A DNA stretch of 64,000 bases from Cristatella mucedo (taxonomy: Eukaryota > Bryozoa > Phylactolaemata > Cristatellidae): assembly GCA_009760855.2 (NCBI GenBank), contig WPIO01000146.1, positions 746,001 through 810,000 on the forward strand. Direction: 5' to 3'. Numbering within the stretch: position 1 is the stretch's first letter; each line of letters opens with the position of its first letter. The notes under the pieces are model-generated. The model had not been told where the DNA came from, ran no database searches, and saw nothing but the letters and a program-made list of their open reading frames with translations. This document shows, piece after piece, positions 10,637-22,089 of this stretch. Position numbers and translations under genes: made by a program.

Positions 10637-11357
10637 TCACTGATCATACGGAAGTGGTTGTCATGTGGTGCTTGCAACATTAACGAGTGCCAGTCCTCGA
10701 AACAGCAGCTTACCCGTATACTCCTACATAAGTGCTCAGTACCAACTGTAACGGTGTGAATTATAGGCCAACATAAATTGTTACCATATCAACTCCAACT
10801 TTAAATAGTTACTCGTATGTAATGAGTGAGCTGGTTTTCAGTAAGGTGAAGTCTAAATGATTCTTGCCAGAAATTCAGGTTGGGAGTTAAGTAACTAGAA
10901 ACAGACATTCCGAGGGGGCTCACTAATCCGTCAATGTTGGTAAAAGCATTTGAACTCTATTGGATACCAAACCGTACCACATTTGATCTGTATACTATTT
11001 GCCGTCACAACTTTAACCCAGCAAGATCCGGTCAAATTATAAGGTTATTACACCAAAAAGTGAACAGAGGATAAGGTGTACAACGATCTTTTCACGAATT
11101 ACCACACAGGCAAAGTCTATCGGCTTGTTTTTCTGGTTATTTAAGCAGCTCATAATTCCTATAATCTCCAAGTATAGCTCAAGCTCTTATCATCTCATAG
11201 CCTCTCGCATTCATTCTACCCCGTTATACCTAGATTGTAGCAAACTCTCAAGTTAAATTGCATAACCAGCTTACCGGTTGCGAACAAATCTAGAGTTACT
11301 CACGGATTAGCAAACACAATCCTCTTAATAGGATAAGAATTGTTGTTTGATAACAAG
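10637..11357. other. no recognised feature
   Basis: About 720 bases of AT-rich DNA with stops in all frames and no repeat partner recognised. Confidence 0.4.
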
Positions 11358-12435
11358 AATTTCTTTAATCTAGAGCCATTTGAGAGCTCAATATCCTTTT
11401 AGCAACTTCACATTTCCTGCAGAGGAAGCACAATGAAACGGTTAGTAAAATCACACTTAATGAAAACAATTACCGCATTTTTATGGGTAACATACACGAT
11501 ATCACAGTGCAAATTTGATTATGGACAGCATCCATAGTGTGAGCACTCACAAGCAGCCAAGGAAGGAATCACAGAGACCCCTGCATTCTGTGACAAACAG
11601 TGGCATTTTAGTTTCTTTTTAAATATTTTCAAGTCCAATGAGGTCGCAACACAATATGGGAGTAAGCTACAGGCCTTAGGAACATGCGAACTATACGCAA
11701 AGTCTCTAGGGGATTTCAGGTACACGGGAGGCACAGGGAAACAATTAAATGTCATAAAGCGATTGGTGTGATAAGTAACCTTGTGATGGAGTAGATCTGA
11801 TAAGTAGGCTTGAACAAAAAAATGAAGTGACCTAAAACTGGCTGGGAAAACGTTAAATTCGTTGCACTAGTTGACTGGGAGCCCGTGAATTTTGAAGAGA
11901 AGTAGTTTATTATGGAAACTGAGATGATCACGGCAGATATAGCTATCAATTTATTTTAGCACCCGCTGTAAGCGCCCGCTTGTGTAAATTGGTTCACTAG
12001 CTACCAATGAGTTACATAACTCAACACAGGATGTGACAAATGCATCGACCAATTTGTAAGAGGTATCCTTGTCAATGCTAACCCAAATTTTAGCAATGTT
12101 ATAGAGCTAAAAGTCGGCAGCATTTGCTTAAAAGCTGAAGTCTTAGTCTCATGAGCAGTCACTTTTAAACAAGATGCCTTGATTTCGTGCAGATTGGAAA
12201 AGACGTATACTGACAGTGCCGATTTTGAGCAATAGCCTTTCCAATTTCTAAGTCGCACTTGGTTTGGCCATAACCAGTAACTTAGTTGTTTTAATATTCA
12301 ATTTGAAAAGAATATCTGACTTCCATGTGCGGTTGGTAGTACTGCAGGCAGAATGATACTTCAGAGAATTAGTCGTGCTAGAATGCTGAGAGGACTCAAA
12401 GCAAAGGTACAACTGAGTGTCTGACCTAAGGGCAT
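11358..12435 (-). mobile_element. LINE-A, old copy
   Basis: Minus-strand copy from the 3' hairpin (about 11370-11410) through the C-terminal region to the decayed motif C (ACTGAGTGTC near 12412). Heavily diverged with stops throughout; the tail is not recognisable. Confidence 0.75.
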
Positions 12436-12899
12436 AAAGATCCGTAAACCTTTATGGTATGTCGTTTTCCTAATTATACAAGGTTAGTGGTTTAGATCAA
12501 AAGAGAAAACCATCAGTTGTTGTTCTAGAAGAAGACGTTGTAAGCTTAAGCAAACATTTTAAAATGAGCAGTACAGGAAACCGACGTTCAGGATACTGAC
12601 GTCCAGGCAAACTATATGTATGAGATCAAAGCAGCATGAACGTACATAACAGTAGCTGAAACTTGCTGGATAATTAGTTCTTTCCTAGCGGTATTGGTTC
12701 CCCATATCCTTCTGAAAACAATTGCAACAGTAACCCCGATCGAAGGGAAACATTGGGCAAAATATGTGGGGGCTAATCATTTTTAGAAAACCCTCCGTAC
12801 TCCGTTGACTAGAGTGGAAAATCCCCGCAAAATGCAGCCTTCTAATTCCACTTCAACCTGAAGATATCAGAGACAATGTAATGAATAATCCGTAATAAT
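12436..12899. other. no recognised feature
   Basis: About 460 bases between LINE-A fragments; nothing recognised. Confidence 0.4.
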
Positions 12900-13038
12900 A
12901 TTACCGGTATTAATAAGAGACGGTAATAAAAGTGAAGGATATAGTGAACGTTGAAGTCGAAGCCTTGGTTGATTGGCAGATGTTCAAGATTAATGAGCAG
13001 TGGTGTCATGTGACGGTAACGACACTTAAGGTGTAGAA
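12900..13038 (-). mobile_element. LINE-A C-terminal fragment (inverted arm)
   Basis: Minus-strand fragment of the HMTPLL / LPINQGFDFNV region (standard form HITPLL / LPVKQRIDFKV), seen in frame 12842-13096. It abuts a plus-strand fragment of the same region, giving an imperfect foldback. Confidence 0.7.
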
Positions 13039-13530
13039 TCTTAACTGCCATATCACACCACTTCGGGCCGACCTGCATTGGATCCCAGTCAAGCAACGGA
13101 TCAACTTCGAGGTTTTGTGGCTCAGTTTTAGGACACTTTATTCTTTGGGTCTAGACTATCTCTCTGATCTACTTTCCCACCAGGCCAAGCATCGTACTAC
13201 ACGCTTTTCGGAATCCAAAAGTTTACCAACACCTCGTACAAACCGTTAAATCGTTAAAAAGACTTAAAAACACACCTATTTTTAATAGCATTTAGTGTGT
13301 CCCTGTGATTCGTTCTTGATGTGCTTATGCGTGCTGACACTGTACACGCTGCCACTAACCACACTTACATGCTGAACATGTGCATGTCACCACTAACAAT
13401 GTTATTCATGCTGTTTATGAAGCATGATATTACTCACCATTCAATCGCGTTTCCCTTTGCAGCGTATTTTAAGCCCCTAGAAATAGATCGAGTTCTCTAA
13501 GGGTGCTTTTCAAGTGTATTATATTATTAG
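13039..13530 (+). mobile_element. LINE-A 3' part with tail
   Basis: Plus-strand copy from the SCHITPL region to the 3' hairpin and a TATTATATTATTAG tail. It has an internal deletion near 13255, where the coding part jumps towards LKTHLF. Overlaps in element coordinates with the inverted arm at 12900-13038. Confidence 0.85.
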
Positions 13531-13544
13531 TATTTTTGTATATC

Positions 13545-13625
13545 TATATTGAGCTTTCAGAGAACTTGGAATCTCTTTCTAGGCACTTTATATAAGCTAC
13601 ATAGAAAAAATGCTTACATTATTTT
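13545..13625 (-). mobile_element. LINE-A 3' end, short
   Basis: Minus-strand hairpin and start of the UTR (CAGAGAACTTGGAATCTC onward), tail-to-tail with the preceding copy. Truncated close to the left edge of the gypsy element. Confidence 0.65.
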
Positions 13626-13644
13626 TGGTTGCTTCAGGCAATAG

Positions 13645-13834
13645 TGTAAGCAGCTACAGACGCCTCTCTTAACCCCCAGCGAGTTCTTCCGGTGGAGACA
13701 GCAGACTCACTTGCTTGCAGCAGTTGCTTACAGGCCAGCATGCCAAACATGCGACCCGGATCCGGGTCTCTGAAATAAACGGCGTCTGCCTGAACCATTT
13801 TGATCTGTGTGCGACTGCCCACACAAACTTAACA
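13645..13834 (+). repeat. gypsy 5' LTR
   Basis: Starts TGTAAGCAGC and ends TTAACA. Its right half (about 13740-13834) aligns with 15539-15638, sharing AATAAA-containing sequence, GTCTGCCTGA, TTGATCTGTGT and CACAAAC. The AATAAA at about 13773 is a plausible polyadenylation signal. The left limit is inferred from TG...CA only. Confidence 0.65.
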
Positions 13835-13865
13835 GTGCCAGCGAACTGGATTTTTCTTTGACCCA

Positions 13866-14600
13866 TGGCCACCGGCGAAGGCTTCATCTCCTTTGAGGAG
13901 GAAAGGCTGGCGTTAGGTGATTACCTGGATATGTTCGAACAGTACGCACTGGCTCAGGAGATTCTGGTAGATCGCCATAAAGCCGTATTCCCGAGTTCTA
14001 TCAGATCTAAGGGATAGGCGCTGCTGCTTCGTGGCCTTGTATCACCAGCCAGGCCGTCGGATAAGAGCCTGTTGGGAACTTGGTAAAAAAGCGCTTACTG
14101 ACCATCCTTTACCCGTACTTCGGAAAAATGCTGAGACCTACAAGTTCCGCAGTCGTCATCAACGGCAAGGTCAAACTGCGAGAACATTTTTAGCGGTCTT
14201 GCTTCTTTTTGGCTCAGCTCTACGGATTCGACCAATTCTTGCAGAAAGCTCTGGGAAACCCGCTGGTTTGTGACCTTTTTTGCAATGCTACTCGGCAAAG
14301 GCTATTGGCAGTAAAACGTCAGACACTTGACATGGCGTAAGAAATTGCGACAGCGGCAGAGTAGTAGCAAAAAGAGATCACATCGACCGAAAAGGGTTCC
14401 GAGCATTTGACTGCCAAACCTTTGCCAGTTAAAAGGATGAGTGGACCGCTCTTTAAGGTGATGGCGTAAGTAAGCCTCTTGCGGCTCAACCCTGAACGAA
14501 CGGCAAAAGTGCCCTCATTACTTTAACATATGCCACATCGGCAGGATACACGGTCATATTTAAAGAGTTTGTAGAAGTAAAGATCGACATCCTATGCGAG
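13866..14600 (+). pseudogene. gypsy gag-like pseudogene
   Basis: Begins at an ATG followed by an open stretch of 49 codons containing YLDMFEQYALA and then VDRHKAVF, typical of the capsid N-terminus of Ty3/gypsy Gag. After a stop at about 14017 the frame continues with LRGLVSPARPSDKSL. Another frame carries the YKFRSRHQRQGQT capsid motif (14130-14170), and a third RQRLLAVKRQTLDMA near 14295. A decayed CCHC zinc knuckle follows at about 14475-14560 (CG, C, C-x2-C and GHI elements visible). At least three frame changes and several stops, so it is dead. The protein would have formed virus-like particles that package element RNA. Confidence 0.75.
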
Positions 14601-14699
14601 CGGCAGGAAAGGTGATTGCCAGAGAAATAAATTCACACAAATAAGTGGACATCAGAAAAGTTTCAGACAACGTCGTTTGTAATCACTCTGCGAGAAGTG

Positions 14700-15010
14700 T
14701 GGCCCACAAACCGTGCATGATACGGATCCATGTTGAAGGAAAACCCGTTCATATATAATTCGACACGAGATCTAGCATTTATGCACTATCCTTGCATGAG
14801 TGTAAATGTGTCTGCCCTCACCTCACCTTGGAGTCAACAAATAATACACTACGGCCGTATGGTGGTACTTCGGACAGATCTCCTGTTGGCGTAATTTTAT
14901 CCACAGGCTGAATACCAAGGAAAGAAAGGTCCAAGCTCGACTTTTCGTCCTTGCCGAAACCGACGTACCGCTGTTCGGCAGAGTCTGAATATTGGCTTTT
15001 GATCTCGATA
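14700..15010 (+). pseudogene. gypsy aspartic protease pseudogene
   Basis: A frame near 14722 reads VEGKPVHI and then, after a stop, FDTRS, where retropepsins have the active-site DTG/DTS triad; the glycine is replaced by arginine. Further on, a frame near 14930-14985 reads ARLFVLAETDVPLFGR, matching the protease C-terminus that normally ends in LLGR-W. Frameshifted and lacking the catalytic context. Confidence 0.6.
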
Positions 15011-15089
15011 TCGGCAGGATGGTCTCTGGAATTTATTGACAGAGCATCGTGACTTAGACGCTCTTCTTACAAAATTATGAACATCAATT

Positions 15090-15538
15090 CCACCAGAAGC
15101 TGGTTAAGTTCAGCTTCGTCAAGGCCAAGTTGCATGCTTGAAAATATTCAGTACCCGCACATATCAATTATCGAACTGTGCCATTTGCTATATGCGAGAA
15201 GGTAGAGGTGGAGCTAAACAAATTGACTCTCTGAGGGGCTGATTTTCCGGGCCGAGCAGATTGAATGGGTTACTCCAGTAGTGCCGTAATTAAGCCCGAC
15301 GGCTCGATCTGCCTCTGCAGGAACTACAAAACCGCTCTGAACACACAGATAATAGTTTATTCATACCCAATGCCTTCGATTGACGACTTGCACGAGAAAC
15401 TAAATGGCTGGACCTTGTTTTAAAAGCTGGACCTATTCCGTGCATTTAGGCCGAATCGAACTTGAGAAAGCATCTAAAGCTTTTGTCTTGGTTACTACAC
15501 ACAAGGGCTTGTTTAAATAAAACCACGTGCCGTTTGTT
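15090..15538 (+). pseudogene. gypsy reverse transcriptase, N-terminal part
   Basis: Frames reading VPFAICEKVEVELNKL (about 15170-15220), then IKPDGSICLCRNYK with YPMPSIDDLHEKL (about 15293-15405), then KLDLFRAF and IELEKASKAFVLVTTHKGL match the fingers and palm entry of Ty3/gypsy RT in order. The last part (HVPFVVA) corresponds to the LPFG motif. The domain stops there and joins LTR sequence. The YLDD active site, RNase H and integrase are absent. Stops and at least two frameshifts. Confidence 0.8.
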
Positions 15539-15638
15539 GTTGCATGCTGACCGTGCGGTCCGGTTTCCCGACTCCAAAATAAAAGGTGTCTGCCTGAGCC
15601 GTCTTGATCTGTGTTTGAATGCCGGCACAAACATAACA
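15539..15638 (+). repeat. gypsy 3' LTR remnant
   Basis: About 100 bases aligning with the right half of the LTR at 13740-13834, ending ACATAACA. Its left half was lost in the same deletion that removed the end of pol. The two LTR parts differ at many positions, so the insertion is old. Confidence 0.65.
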
Positions 15639-16002
15639 CTCACGGTTCTAGCAACTCACAAAAACCTGAAGCTAACAATGCACTGACAGTAACGACAGTG
15701 CTCCATATTCTAGATGCAGTGCAAATAGAGATGCGTATTACGAATAGCTGAACAATGGCGTCAATATTACGGCCGATTCGACAGGTGGCTTCCATCTGAC
15801 TAGGAGGCTCAACCTCAAAGCTAGGACTAACCGACCAGCCGACCATTGCTTTTAACTCATCCGGTGGATGTGAGGTCAAGAGAAGCCTTATAAAGTAGCG
15901 ACGTCATCGGTAAGACAGTAGACTGTCGAGTCAATAAACTGAAATAAGCTTATTGCAATTCTCAAAATTGCAAAGAAATACGCTCATACAAGCTCTTCCA
16001 GA
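15639..16002. other. no recognised feature
   Basis: About 360 bases. It contains GTCAATAAACTGAAATAAGC near 15930, which resembles a polyadenylation region or the end of another LTR, but no partner was found. Confidence 0.35.
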
Positions 16003-16125
16003 ATGTCTACTTTAGAATGCACACGAAATCCAGATGCTTGGTTAAAAGTTAACCTTTCACTAGATGACCATTTTCATTCAAAAATTAAGACGGTAGCTCG
16101 ACAAATTCTCTTAACTACCTTGCTG
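16003..16125 (+). mobile_element. LINE-A fragment, mid RT region
   Basis: Plus-strand piece equivalent to ARNLGV / LSLDDHISS-VKSA, seen as CTRNPDAW and NLSLDDHFHSKIKT. It lies before the next LINE-A copy, which starts further upstream in element coordinates, so it is a separate insertion. Confidence 0.65.
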
Positions 16126-16159
16126 CATGAATCACTGAAAGTCTCACATGGATGTCAGA

Positions 16160-17935
16160 AAACTTTCTCAAAAAAGTCCTCTGAACCCTATTCCCACTGT
16201 CCGGCTCCTACATTGCATTGATCTGCTGCTGCCATGCATAACTAACATCATTAATATTTCATTAGCGTCAGTTCATGTCCAAGAACTTTTCACAGAAGCT
16301 GTAGTCACGCCACTTTTCAAGAAAGCGACTCTAGACCGAGAGAACTTAAGCAACTACCGCCCAGTCTCCTTTCTACCATCCCAATCAAATACACTGGAAC
16401 CGGTCGTGGTGGACCACCTGAACTCATATATCGAAACATCACACCTTGCTAGTAAGTTCCAGACTTGCTTGAAAGCTAATCACTCCACAGAGTCTGCATT
16501 GCTTGGGGTATACAACAACCTACTTAGGAATGCAGACATGGGTAGAGTGTCTCTGCTGGTTTTGCTCGATCATTCGGCAGATTTTGATATTATCGATCAC
16601 AAAGTTCTTCTAGAGCACCTCTCATCTCGCCCGGGCATCACTGGCATTGCTCTGCAGTGGTTCAGGTCCTATCTCAGAGGGTTACTCCAGAGTATTGACG
16701 TGAATGGGCAAAGATCATTTGAAGTACCTTTGAAATATGGAGTACCTCAGCCTCCGTGCTAGGTCCGCTTCTTTTCAAGATGTGTACTCTCCGTCTTGCT
16801 GATGTGAATACCAAGCGCAAACTAGGCTTTCACTTTTATGGGATGACACTCAGTGGTACCATTGTGTTGATCCCTCACAGACCTCGAGCACCTCAAATTC
16901 TCTAAACTCACTTGCAGCATGCATTGATGACATGAGCAAATAGATGGTAGCAAATTTTCTAAAAATAAACGATGATGAAACTAACTTGCTAGTTTTGGGC
17001 AAACCCAGTGCGATTTAGAGAATGAAACGGCTGACTCGAAATTGGCTCTGCAAGCATATCTCCAGTTTAATCAGCTCGAAATCTAGGTGTCATATTCTAA
17101 AGCGACCTCTCGGTCGACGACCATATCAGCTCCACATTCAAATCTGCATATTTTCAGCCTCAGACCTTTGCTAAAATTCTGGCTTGTTTAGATAAAGATA
17201 CCACGTCAAGGTTGACCCATGCATTCGTGACATCCCGTCTCGAATTCTGAAACACACTGCTTACTGGCCTACCAGCATGTGGGATCAGGCGATTGCAGCC
17301 AGTGCAACACTCTGCTACTAGGCTTGTCTGTGTTGAGCTTCGCAGTTGCCACATTACTCCAATTCTCGCCGACCTGCACTGGCTACCAGTCAAGCAACAG
17401 ATTGCTGTCAAGGTTTTGTCGCTCTCTTTTAGGTCCCTTCATTATATGGCTCCAGCCTATCTCTCAGATATACTACCCCATCAGGCCAAACATCGTACCA
17501 CTCGCTTTTCGGAATCCAACAGTCTACAAATACCTCGTACAAACCTTAAATCCTTTAGAGAACGTGCATTTAGTTCGTATGCTCCCAAAGCCTGGAACTC
17601 CCTTTCGACCTACGTCACAACATCCCCTGACCTGTCCGTGTTTAAACGGAACTTAAAAACACACCCATTCAGGACAGCATTTAGTGGGTTCTTGTGATTC
17701 GTCCTTGATGTGCTTATATGTGCTGACACTGTGCATGCTGCCACTAACCACATTTGCATGCTGACCCTCTGCATGTCATCCATAACCATATTATGGATTT
17801 TCTTTGTTTTTCAAACATGATTTTGATTACCATTCAATTGCATTTTCCTTTGCAGCAAAGCAACGAGCCTGGAAAGAGATAACGTTCTCTGAGATCGCTT
17901 TATCAAGGGCATTATCATTATTATTCTTATTTTTA
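16160..17935 (+). mobile_element. LINE-A, RT entry to 3' tail (long dead copy)
   Basis: The longest decayed copy. Frame 16148-16762 covers the RT entry and motif A (SADFDIIDH, standard SAAFDTIDH). One missing base in GVPQGS shifts the frame at about 16755. Another missing base destroys YADD near 16842. Stops follow, and a 134-codon C-terminal frame returns at 17293-17697 with HITPILADLHW and APKAWNSL. Ends with the hairpin and ATT-rich tail. EN is absent, so it is 5'-truncated. Confidence 0.9.
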
Positions 17936-17937
17936 AT

Positions 17938-18750
17938 CAAACAACGATGAAACCAGCTTACTAGTAACTTACAAACCAAGTGTGGTCCGACGTTGAAAAG
18001 CTTTAAGCTCAAAATGGGCTCTGCGAGTATAGCACCTGTTGCTTCTGCACGGTACGTAAGTGCCTTGTTAAAAAGTGAACTTGCACAAGAAATTCAATTT
18101 ACAGAAAGATTACTTTATGCTATATAAAATTGCTAAAACTCAGGCTTAATTAGATCGAGATAATACATCCAAATTATTCCATAAATTTGTAACATCCCGT
18201 TTCCACTTTTGAAACTTCCTGCAGGCTGGTCTACAGACCTGTACAATCGGGTGCTTACAGGTGGCATTAATTTCGGAAGATGGGCTTTTCTGTCGTGAGC
18301 TTCGCAATCACGATATCACACAGGTTGTTGCCGACCTGCACTAGCTCCTAATCAAGCCGCCCATCTGCTTTAAGGTTCCGTTGCTCACTTTTAGGTACTT
18401 TCCTTCTCTGGCCTACCTACCAGGAGTATTCCTCGAGGCTGTCATCGCACTAACTGCTTCTCTGAAAAAACTTGTTTGCCGACACCTCGTACGAATCTCA
18501 AATCGTGTGGAGACCGAGCCCCTATCCCATATGCTCTCAAAGCTTCGAGTTGACTCCAAGTGCTGACAATGTGCATATTGATACTAACCATGGTGACCCT
18601 GTGCACGTCACACCGAAACACGTTATGCTAGTTGTCATTATGCATACCATTACGAATAATCCCATCGAGTTTTTTGCAGCAAATGTAAAGTGCTTAGATA
18701 GAGACTGAATTCTCTGAGGGGGCCATAGAAAAACGTATTATTATTAGCTG
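17938..18750 (+). mobile_element. LINE-A, second copy placed at the previous tail
   Basis: Starts at the NDDKTNLL region immediately after the previous copy's tail and runs to a weak 3' hairpin and ATTATTATT tail. Strongly diverged with internal deletions near 18420 and 18545. Direct abutment at an ATT-rich tail suggests that LINE-A tails serve as target sites. Confidence 0.75.
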
Positions 18751-19929
18751 CAGAGGAGTGGGTGGTGAGTTTGCGCTAGCGGCGAACAAAGAGATTGCCT
18801 GGGTACGAGAGACGGGACGTGTCTAGAGAGGAACAAGGATATCGGATAGGTGCATGGACGTGACGTTCTATGTAAAGTCCAGAAAAATAGATCAAGTTGA
18901 CTGAAATTGATATGAAATGGATTGTTATTACTACTGTTACTATTAATCGACCTGTTCCATGAGGTGCCAAAAGGTTGGATAAGTGACAGCTAGTGAAGGC
19001 AATTTGCAGCCCGAACGTTGATCCTAAAGTCGATTCCGTGCTTGACGGAAACTAGGGAATGCTCAGAGAAAAGCAGCGTGCTTGAGGAGATACTCTTTTA
19101 TCTTCAGGCATGGAAGCTGCCACGTTCAGCATCAGTTTCAAGCGTATAAAACCTAGAGTAGAGAAATGTGAGTACAGGCATTGGTCGTAATTCAAATTCA
19201 ATTTCGCAAGCCCAATAGATGTCTCGTTTATTGTACCTTTTTCTTAGCCTGTAACCACTTTTAAATTGTGGCTATGCAGAACTTATACTGATTTTACATA
19301 GTCGATTAGCTCATCAACTAATTACTAGTTTTAGTAATAACAGGGCTCACGTTACGGTCCCTCGTTACTGAAGGGGTGCTGCAAGAACAATCGTGACGGT
19401 GAATTCTTACAGCTAAACGGTAATCATAGGCTATTAGATGACTACTAGATTTGCCACATTTTTAGCACCGGCTAGCCTCGGAAAGTTACTGACTGCCAGA
19501 ATGTTCCTGTCTTTTATAATTCATCAAGGTGCAACTTGGGTATTTGCTATCTTTATAATTTAGGCGACGTAACTTATGCAAATATGGATAAGAATACAAT
19601 CACAACCCCTTCTTCAAGCTGACGACTGATTGAAACTTTAGAACTATCGCATCTGCTGTGCAAACCGTGGTGAACGTGTCTCAGTGCTCACCCTGCCGCA
19701 TGCGTCTGCAGCAACTGATGATTGCAGTCGGTATAGCCTAATAGCTGCCACCAGCCTTTACATCCGAACCCCTTAGATCAAATAAGCCGTCTGCTCAGCT
19801 TCGCCATTTGCAACGTTGGTCAATTCTTTCTTCTCTTCACATGACGGAAGACACCTAGGAATTTTGACACGTTGGAATTACCTTTAAATATATGGTTCAG
19901 CAGTTGGTTGATCTAATATATGCAATATA
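18751..19929. other. no recognised feature
   Basis: About 1.2 kb with no long frame and no repeat recognised. A minus-strand frame at 18776-18970 has a hydrophobic stretch but no other support. Confidence 0.35.
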
Positions 19930-20060
19930 ATGTGCCTCCATCTGTAACTCTACTAAGTCATAGAGACTATGTAGTTGTTAGGCAGGCGAGTTTTGTATAG
20001 CCCACTCACATCCTAAGCGGCTTTCGGTAGCCAACAGACGTTGTCTGTGGTTGAGCACAT
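19930..20060 (-). mobile_element. LINE-B 3' tail region, diverged
   Basis: Reverse complement of the segment ACCGAAAGCCGCTTAGG...GTGGG also seen at 34137-34230 and, more weakly, after LINE-B coding DNA at 22345-22450 and 53956-54055. Also related to 31566-31702. Taken to be the LINE-B 3' UTR. Confidence 0.45.
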
Positions 20061-20362
20061 CCTTTATTAACTAGCACTCGTTATGCCAGAAAAGTCAGAA
20101 ATCCGGCAGAATCCAAGAATTATTATCCGGCGGGTAGTTTATCGAATTTATCTTGAAGTCGCTTATGACTTCCGAGGCTTTAGTGGCATCCTAAGGCAGG
20201 CGGGCTGCCCGTTAATTTCCTTTGAAGGTTATGGATAAGATGTTGGAAAAATAGGGTTCGACGAATTACGGCAATCCACTGCAAGCCAGTCTAATTAGGC
20301 TAACATCGACAAGACATCGGGCCCTCAAGCCAGAAGCGCCCTCAGATAACTCAATCTGTTTA
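20061..20362. other. no recognised feature
   Basis: About 300 bases, nothing recognised. Confidence 0.35.
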
Positions 20363-20935
20363 TAGGTGCTTTACAATCGCTTCATAGGAAGCATGATAAA
20401 ACGGTTAGTAGTACCTAGCTCAATTATCAATGCGAATAACATGGCTAGGAACGACGTGCACACTGGGATCAGCCTGCCATTCTGGTTAGTAGCAGCATGC
20501 AACGGCGTCAGCACGCATAAGCACATAAAGGACAAATCACACTGTCCAACTAAATGCCGTCAGAAATAGCTGCGTTTCTATTTTTTTAATGCGGAAGAGT
20601 CGAAAGATGTGGTGACACTGGTCAGAAATGATTTCCAGGCTTTGGGAGCATACGAACTAAAGGCCCGATCTCTAAAGGATTTGAGGTTAGTATGAGGAAA
20701 TTGTGTTAAACAGCTAGATTCCGACGAGCTGATCGAACGATGATTAGCCTCATGAGGAATAGATCTGATAAATAGGCTGGAGCCAATTCAGGAAGGGACC
20801 TGAAGGTAAGTGATACATCTTTGAAGTTGATGCATCGCTTTACTGGGAGCTAGTGCAGGTCGGCAAGAAGTAGTGAGACATGGCAACTGTGATGCTCACT
20901 CCAGACAAGCCTAGCTGCAATCTTCGGCACTCCAC
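20363..20935 (-). mobile_element. LINE-A, UTR and C-terminal region
   Basis: Minus-strand copy missing the hairpin. It runs from the UTR (GCAGCATGCAACGGCGTCAG near 20491) to the AARLV / SCHIT region near 20920. Moderately diverged, no open frame. Confidence 0.8.
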
Positions 20936-22085
20936 TGCACTCTATCATGCAAAAAAAAAACCCATGTTCTTAAAATCCCTTTAGATTTTATATGACCGTA
21001 CAATCTTCAAAAAATGCACTTAAACATTGTCACTTGCATTGGCTTTTTCTTATGTAATGAGCCCCAATAGAATCCAGTAGCCCGGGCATATACCGAAACG
21101 AACTTCAATCAATCTAATCCACCTCAAGTAATTGAAATATATTCCGCCAAGCTTCAGGTTTTATTGCATATTAAAGTGCATAATGTTGTGTGCACAACTA
21201 CGTAAAATAGGGCAAAATTGTACATTCTCGAGCTCTGGCAGTGTGTGGCAATCGCCCGAATTCACCAGGAAAAACCCACAATCCACTCTATTCCATGGTA
21301 AATAGTCTTCAAATCGCCACCGCCAAGCTCTGATTAACAGCGCGTATGAGATAAGACTCAGGTTAAAGTGCACCTGCAAATTTCCACACAGGTATGCACT
21401 GGCATACTCATGCAATGCATTAATCGGGTGTAACGACAAGGTCCCATAATTTAATCCACCCTGATCAGCCGCAATCCACTGCAATCTACCTCACAGTGAG
21501 CAAAACGGGTACACCATAAGCTCTAAAAATAAAACGAGTGGCTCTACTCTCGGGTTATTGCCTAATCACCTAATTTCTCAGTATTTGCCTTGGCAGTTGT
21601 GCAGCAATGCATTGCAATTCACTGTAATGGCCCGGGCGAGTGCGTCAGTCCATCACAACCCACCTCAAAACTACCGGAATTCCTGCACTTCAAGTTCTAA
21701 TAGGGATATTGAGTTGCTATAACAGTCAGTTATTGGATAGTTGCACAATTTCACTACAATCGCCTTGAATATTCGGTAACAATGCTCTGCTATCGGGTGC
21801 AATGCCACGGAACGATACGGCAGTTTCAAGCAAGCTGATGCAAAATGCCCTGAAATGGTTTCGCATTGGTCCAATTTTGAAGGAATGTTACAAAGCACAC
21901 TTGTTAAAGTCAACCATATCATTTTCAGCAATTTTGTTCTCAAAATCTCGGGCTACGCACGGCAATCTATAGCAACGGCTCCGCCTGGTGCAGCAATCTA
22001 CTAAAATCCGTGGCAAATCGACCACAGATTGGCTGTAGGAAGTGCCAATGTTCATCACAGTTCACATTTCTTTGTGCGTAAAGTG
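20936..22085 (-). repeat. region rich in GATTGC motifs, possible decayed repeat
   Basis: No LINE similarity. The hexamer GCAATC (GATTGC on the other strand) and close variants recur at least seven times, several times as CAATCCACTGCAATC or similar. A related motif-rich stretch lies at 24290-25080 in the opposite sense. It may be a degraded tandem repeat; periodicity could not be fixed by eye. Confidence 0.3.
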
Positions 22086-22089
22086 ACAT

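Larger units (their letters stand above)
13645..15638 (+). mobile_element. Ty3/gypsy element with internal deletion
   Basis: Order on the plus strand: LTR, gag, zinc knuckle, protease, N-terminal RT, then a 3' LTR remnant. A complete element of this type also has the rest of RT, RNase H and integrase; all are missing because the sequence jumps from RT into the LTR at about 15538. Every coding part carries stops and frameshifts. No matching target duplication was found at the assumed ends, so the outer limits are approximate. It cannot move on its own. Confidence 0.8.

Noticed and set aside
16148-16762. 204-codon frame as a host gene
   Set aside because: It is the RT entry and motif A part of a decayed LINE-A.
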